From positions 3,472,001 through 3,536,000 of the forward strand of contig NZ_JBGFSP010000003.1 of NCBI RefSeq assembly GCF_041227145.1: a DNA stretch of 64,000 nucleotides, read 5' to 3'. The notes beneath the pieces were generated by a model. It saw only the letters and a list, made by a program, of their open reading frames with translations, was not told the DNA's origin and ran no database searches. Source of the DNA: Bacteroides sp. AN502(2024) (GTDB lineage Bacteria > Bacteroidota > Bacteroidia > Bacteroidales > Bacteroidaceae). The position numbers and the translations under genes are program-made. This document shows positions 59,969 through 64,000 of the stretch, one piece after another. Position 1 is the first letter of the stretch. Each line of letters starts with the position of its first letter.

Positions 59969-61147
59969 CTAGTTTCTGTGGCATTGTTTCTTTTTCCTGT
60001 ATTCTTTGCGGGTATTGAAGTTGAATCCGGCATATATCTGGAGGGTACCGAATCCGTTGTCGACAGAGAAGTTGTGGTGGTGGTAATTGTAGTTTTTCCC
60101 AAGAAAGGAAGCTCCTACGTAATACTTCCCGGTGTTGTAGACAATCCCTGCACGAAGCAGGAAATCCAAATTGAATTTACTGTACCATGTTTTTGCCTCA
60201 TTTGTTTCGGCGTCCACATCGGAAGCTTTGTAGGCAATGGCAGGAGTGAGAGACAGGCATGCCAGGCAGTTGCGGGCAAAGACCCAGTTGTAGGCATAAC
60301 CGAAACTGATGTTGGCATTGGTGTATTTAATATTCTTGACTTTCATGGCAGGATTCATTGTCTCCTGGATAAATCCCGGAAGTGCTGTATAGTCGAAATC
60401 GAGATGATGCTTTGAAATGGAAAAACCTGCAATAAGTGTGCCTGCATTGCGCCGTTGATTGGTGGACTGACTGAATGCGGCAGGATAGGAGAATTTACGA
60501 TTATTGAAGATATAATATAGATTCAGTCCTTTGACATCGACTTTTATGCCGCTGAAATCTTCGGAATAGGTGGAGGGTATATTGTCTGGAAATCCCTTGA
60601 TCTTGTGTATCTTGTAATGATTGCCGGTGCGGCGATAGAAGATATCCACGCCTAATTTGGAACTGTATAAGCTAAGATCGAACTCGGTTCTCTTGTTCTT
60701 TCGGGTACCTTTTTTGAAAATATCATTCACATTTACAGACCATCCCAGGAAAATCCATCGCCAACCGAAATACAAGCCTATCTTGTTGTGCGGGTTGGGA
60801 GAAAAACTAAGTTTCTGTGGATGAGGCAATTCACTGGTGATAGAATAATACTCAAAGTTACTGAAATGAGTAACCATCAGTGCGTAGTTATAACGGTTGG
60901 GAGCGATATAGAGCGTATCGAAATCACTGAAGTTCAGAAACTTCAGGATTGCTCTTTTAAAGGCGCCCGGTTTGGTGGTTGCTGTGGAATCTACTTTTGT
61001 AGTATCGTTGCCCAAAGAGCCTTTCTCTTCAGTCTGTGCCTGTAGGGACAGTGAAAATAACAGAAAAAGAGATAGAATAACCTGTTTCCCCAAGTGGCTC
61101 TTTGTTGGTATATATATTTTTCGTTTCACGAATGTACTACCTTTCAT
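59969..61147 (-). CDS. DUF4421 outer-membrane-type protein
   Basis: A 392-residue exported protein: basic N-terminus and signal helix ~22-38 (VILSLFLLFSLSLQAQ), a short polar linker, then a long run of amphipathic beta strands with aromatic ends (YIAPNRYNYALMVTHFSNFEYY, GLYFGWRWIFLGWSVN, SFGYAYNWVFARNC) matching DUF4421. Probably a beta barrel; function unknown. The last strand ends near FGTLQIYAGFNFN, followed by a basic tail. Confidence 0.82.
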   Translation of the reverse strand: MKGSTFVKRKIYIPTKSHLGKQVILSLFLLFSLSLQAQTEEKGSLGNDTTKVDSTATTKPGAFKRAILKFLNFSDFDTLYIAPNRYNYALMVTHFSNFEYYSITSELPHPQKLSFSPNPHNKIGLYFGWRWIFLGWSVNVNDIFKKGTRKNKRTEFDLSLYSSKLGVDIFYRRTGNHYKIHKIKGFPDNIPSTYSEDFSGIKVDVKGLNLYYIFNNRKFSYPAAFSQSTNQRRNAGTLIAGFSISKHHLDFDYTALPGFIQETMNPAMKVKNIKYTNANISFGYAYNWVFARNCLACLSLTPAIAYKASDVDAETNEAKTWYSKFNLDFLLRAGIVYNTGKYYVGASFLGKNYNYHHHNFSVDNGFGTLQIYAGFNFNTRKEYRKKKQCHRN

Positions 61148-61285
61148 TGATTAATATTAGCAATCTTCTAAAAATGGTTTGGTTATACTGTCAGTTATAA
61201 CAATTATTCACCTGCCTTTGTTCCAGAAGATGCGTGAAGGGTATCTGTCGTGACGATGCATACCGGTCGTTCTTTTATAATATAT

Positions 61286-62485
61286 CTATCTCTGCTTCTT
61301 TAAATTAGGCAAAAAGAATGTGACTAATCCCAGCAACGGCATATAAGCGCAGATATTATATACATATTCAATGCTTGTTTTATCCGCTAGATTACCCAGT
61401 ACGGCAGATGCGACACCGGCCACTCCGAAAGCAAATCCAAAGAACAAACCGGATATCAATCCAAGTTTGGTAGGAAGTAATTCCTGTGCATAAAGCAATA
61501 TGGCAGGAAAAGCCGAAGAAAGCATCAATCCCACGCAGAAGCTAAGGATGATAGTCCACAGCAGATTGGCATGTGGCATTAGTAAACTGAAGGGGGCAGC
61601 TCCCAGAATAGAAGCCCAAATCACGAATTTACGTCCGATTCGGTCACCCACCGGTCCGCCGATGAGTGTTCCGATGGCAGTAGCCGCCAGGAAGATAAAT
61701 AAATATAGCTGTGAATCTTGTACGCTTACATTAAATTTATGAATCAGGTAAAAAGTATAAAAACTCGTGAGACTCGCCATATAGATATATTTGGAGAAAA
61801 TCAGGATCATCAATATCGCGATTGAAAAGGCTGTTTTATCCATAGGCAAAGGAAGATGGACAGGTTTTCTGACACAGACAGTCTGCGCTTTCATCCGGTT
61901 TAGATATGATTTATACCATTTGCAAATCGGGTACATCACTCCGATAGCGGCTAAAGCCACCAATGCGAAGACAAGAAGATGTTGTCTGCCATAAGGAGCC
62001 ACCAACAGAGCTACCAGCAAAGGGCCCAGTGCACCTCCGAAGTTACCACCTACCTGAAAGAGTGATTGTGCCAGTCCGCGTTTTCCGCCGGAGGCAAGGA
62101 ACGTGATACGGGAGGCTTCCGGATGCAGTACGGAAGAGCCGATTCCGATGAAGAATACGGATGTTAATATCCAGTATAGGTTGTCAGAGAATGCTAAGTT
62201 TATCAGACCCATCAGTGTAAAACTCATTCCGATAGGCAATGACCATGCGATGGGATGCTTATCAAAGAAAATTCCGGTAATCGGTTGAAAAACAGAAGCG
62301 GAAAGTTGATAGATTAACGTGATAAGTCCGATTTGTGCGAAACTAAGTCCTAAGTCATCTTTGAATAAAGGATAAGATGCCGATAGCACCGACTGTAATA
62401 GATCGTTGAGACAATGCGAAAGACTCAATGCAATCAAAATGGAAAATGTAATTTTTCCTACGGGTTGTTCCTGATTCTGTACCAT
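61286..62485 (-). CDS. MFS transporter, Fsr (fosmidomycin resistance)-like
   Basis: A 399-residue 12-helix major facilitator. ILIALSLSHCLNDLLQSVLSASYPLFKDDLGLSFAQIGLITL (helix 1 region), GSSVLHPEASRITFLASGGKRGLAQSLFQVGGNFGGALGPLL (helix 4-5, diagnostic of the Fsr group) and GGPVGDRIGRKFVIW (MFS motif A, loop 8-9). Predicted drug or metabolite exporter; the substrate cannot be read from sequence. Its -7 box is at 62527-62534. Confidence 0.9.
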   Translation of the reverse strand: MVQNQEQPVGKITFSILIALSLSHCLNDLLQSVLSASYPLFKDDLGLSFAQIGLITLIYQLSASVFQPITGIFFDKHPIAWSLPIGMSFTLMGLINLAFSDNLYWILTSVFFIGIGSSVLHPEASRITFLASGGKRGLAQSLFQVGGNFGGALGPLLVALLVAPYGRQHLLVFALVALAAIGVMYPICKWYKSYLNRMKAQTVCVRKPVHLPLPMDKTAFSIAILMILIFSKYIYMASLTSFYTFYLIHKFNVSVQDSQLYLFIFLAATAIGTLIGGPVGDRIGRKFVIWASILGAAPFSLLMPHANLLWTIILSFCVGLMLSSAFPAILLYAQELLPTKLGLISGLFFGFAFGVAGVASAVLGNLADKTSIEYVYNICAYMPLLGLVTFFLPNLKKQR

Positions 62486-62526
62486 ATACTACCAGTTTGC
62501 TTTTAACGTGTTCCTGAAAAAGGTTG

Positions 62527-62534
62527 CAAAGGTA
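62527..62534 (-). promoter_or_regulatory. -7 box for the MFS gene
   Basis: TACCTTTG on the minus strand, 42 bp before the ATG at 62485. Confidence 0.55.
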
Positions 62535-62638
62535 GGTAAACTTCCCGTTTCTCTAAAACGAAGGATTGTAAATTGTCGTTAATTCGGTTTTGTGTCATTG
62601 GGCTATTCTCTATGCCCGATTGCAGGGGGTACCAAATG

Positions 62639-62770
62639 TTTCGCGGCATGAAACACTTGGTTTAGAGCCGCAAAACCGAGTATTTAGAGCCGCTAAATCA
62701 GGTGTTTAGAGCCGCAAATCCAACTGTTTAGAGCCGCTAAACTAAGTGTTTCGCGGCTTGAAACTGTCTT
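62639..62770. repeat. 22-bp tandem array, 6 copies
   Basis: Units start at 62639, 62661, 62683, 62705, 62727 and 62749. The four inner ones contain tttagagccg, the outer two tttcgcggc, so the array has matching edge variants. It is the reverse complement of the unit type at 12307-12482 and, like it, abuts the dispersed element. Only repeats were seen between 62535 and 63075. Confidence 0.9.
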
Positions 62771-62892
62771 TCCTTGATTTAACCAGACGCTTTTTTGCTT
62801 TAAAACCGTAATCCGTAGACGGTTTTTTCATTCGCATACTGATACAGTAGTCAGTTCTTTCGCAGTCATGCTGATAACATATACACAGCAAC
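62766..62892 (-). repeat. dispersed element, copy 2 (pairs with 12142-12264)
   Basis: About 127 bp on the minus strand matching copy 1, including the 13-codon frame (62869-62828, MTAKELTTVSV). Of the differences in that frame, three are silent and two change the last residues. Here the second, overlapping frame stays open (MKKPSTDYGFKAKKR...), while in copy 1 it stops early. Confidence 0.65.
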
Positions 62893-63075
62893 ATTCCTTA
62901 TACTGTTTCTGTACACAATGTGTCTTTTTCTCTATACTATTTTTACTTTTTCTTATGTTTAACAACATGTCTCTTTGTAGTGATGTTGAATTAATGGATT
63001 AATTATTAGTTGTTTATGCTCATTTATTTAGGATGTGTGTGCGTACACACTATTGCTTAATTCAATAATTCATTT

Positions 63076-63083
63076 TACTTTTG
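63076..63083 (+). promoter_or_regulatory. -7 box for the LacI-family gene
   Basis: TACTTTTG on the plus strand, 30 bp before the ATG at 63113. An out-of-frame ATG at 63087 (21 codons) lies at the very start of the transcript and could interfere with translation of the regulator. Confidence 0.55.
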
Positions 63084-63112
63084 CCGATGAAAAACAAGAT
63101 ACTTATCAATAT

Positions 63113-64000
63113 ATGGATAAAGAATTTTCAAATATTCGGATTGTGGACATAGCCAAGATGGCAGGTGTCTCTGTTGGCACGGTAGACCGTGTAATCCATA
63201 ATCGGGGAAGAGTATCTGAAGAAAACAAGAAAAAAGTACAGGCTATCCTGGAAATGGTACATTATCAACCCAATCTGATGGCACGTTCGTTAGCAACCTC
63301 CAAAAGACAATATCATATCCTTGCAATAACTCCTTCTTTTATGCAGGGAGAGTATTGGGAAGCGATTTCGGAAGGTATCGATAAAGCTGCGGCGGAAATG
63401 GGATCCTATAATGTCACCATTACCAAACTCTTTTTCGATCAATATAATAACAATACTTTTGATGATATTGTCCGAAATCTGCTGAATGAGAAAGTGGATG
63501 GGGTGTTGATTGCGACATTGTTTACAGAGTCTGTTATCCGGCTTTCGCAGGAGCTTGACAGGAATGAAATACCTTATGTGTATGTTGACTCCAACATTGG
63601 AGGGCAACATCAACTGGCTTATTTTGGAACGGAATCTTATGATGCCGGAGTGATTGCTGCCAGATTATTGATGGACAGGCTTCCTTCTTCTTCGGATATA
63701 TTAATGGCACGGATTATTCATAGCGGGAAGAACGATTCCAACCAGGGGAAGAACAGGCGCGAAGGGTTCTGTCATTATCTCACGGAGACAGAGTTTAATG
63801 GAAATCTGCATGAAGTGGAATTGAAAATCAATGATTCGGTCTATAATTTTGACAGGCTCGATGAAATATTCGAGGCGAATCCTGGAATAAAAGGGGCTGT
63901 TATATTTAACTCCACCTGTTATATTCTGGGCAATTACTTGAAAGCGAGGGAGAGGAAAGCGGTAAAACTGGTAGGATACGACCTTATCGGGAGAAATACC
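63113..64000 (+). CDS. LacI-family transcriptional regulator (3' end outside the window)
   Basis: 296 codons visible. The N-terminal HTH reads IVDIAKMAGVSVGTVDRVIHNRGRVSEENKKKVQAILE (~9-46) and is followed by the hinge (MVHYQPNLMARSLATSK) and a periplasmic-binding-protein-like domain (YHILAITPSFMQGEYWEAISEGIDKAA, DGVLIATLF, GYDLIGRN). The V-G-T-V-D-R-V variant is common in Bacteroides regulators of carbohydrate utilisation. The genes it controls are probably to the right of the window. Confidence 0.92.
   Translation, partial: MDKEFSNIRIVDIAKMAGVSVGTVDRVIHNRGRVSEENKKKVQAILEMVHYQPNLMARSLATSKRQYHILAITPSFMQGEYWEAISEGIDKAAAEMGSYNVTITKLFFDQYNNNTFDDIVRNLLNEKVDGVLIATLFTESVIRLSQELDRNEIPYVYVDSNIGGQHQLAYFGTESYDAGVIAARLLMDRLPSSSDILMARIIHSGKNDSNQGKNRREGFCHYLTETEFNGNLHEVELKINDSVYNFDRLDEIFEANPGIKGAVIFNSTCYILGNYLKARERKAVKLVGYDLIGRNT

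Overview
The window looks like chromosomal DNA of a gut Bacteroides (Bacteroidales, B. thetaiotaomicron/ovatus group; species not resolved). Evidence: most genes have a Bacteroides-type -7 box (TAnnTTTG) just upstream and few have a strong Shine-Dalgarno; the gene families are typical (fused bioB-bioA, ECF sigma with a TonB/carboxypeptidase-regulatory partner, histone H1-like protein, Tsr-type recombinase with an S-layer-like gene, DUF4248/HU/endolysin module). Base composition is Bacteroides-like, with a visibly GC-richer stretch at about 25-32 kb and again at 34.6-36.5 kb.

Layout. 0-10 kb: a transglutaminase-like lipoprotein, cutC, rny, a 6S-like RNA, zapA, queD-queE, and an ECF sigma/TonB-domain pair. 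10-17.9 kb: a VWA lipid-envelope type protein, a repeat-rich intergenic region, tRNA-Trp, an ArsC-like protein, a DNA glycosylase and a KamA-like radical SAM protein in one run, an AlbA_2 protein and a histone H1-like protein. 18-24.4 kb: a tyrosine recombinase, a 23-bp inverted-repeat invertible promoter segment (here facing away from its target), a 1222-aa S-layer-like protein and an OmpA-family protein: a phase-variable cell-surface locus. 24.5-29.4 kb: a small-transcript candidate and a prophage-like module (endolysin, HU-like, DnaB-like helicase, replication-type HTH, DUF4248). 29.6-31.8 kb: a two-gene radical SAM DNA-repair-type pair. 31.8-34.6 kb: a region of decay (AAA ATPase with a stop-interrupted partner, gene remnants, orphan HigA). 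34.6-43.9 kb: ion channel, lytic transglycosylase, zinc-ribbon proteins, RluA pseudouridine synthase, MaoC hydratase, a GNAT toxin-antitoxin-like pair and a double GNAT protein behind a beta-lactamase remnant. 44.2-51.9 kb: a four-gene Wadjet/Mks-type SMC system (jetA, jetB, jetC, jetD) split by a 1336-bp IS4-family insertion with a 9-bp target duplication. 52-64 kb: DUF6078 protein, truncated alcohol dehydrogenase, SpoU methyltransferase, the biotin operon bioBA-bioF-bioG-bioC-bioD, DUF4421 protein, an Fsr-like MFS exporter and the start of a LacI regulator.

The most noteworthy points are (1) the invertible promoter in front of the S-layer-like gene, with recombinase core sites of 7-bp arms and 7-bp spacer; (2) the IS-split Wadjet operon, whose IS carries a terminator-like hairpin right before jetB; (3) five intergenic tandem arrays of unrelated or loosely related sequence that all have exactly a 22-bp period, two of them attached to the same ~125-bp dispersed element lying in inverted orientation 50 kb apart; and (4) several genes whose -7 box leaves almost no room for a 5' leader. 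All family assignments are by eye from sequence motifs; no database search was possible.
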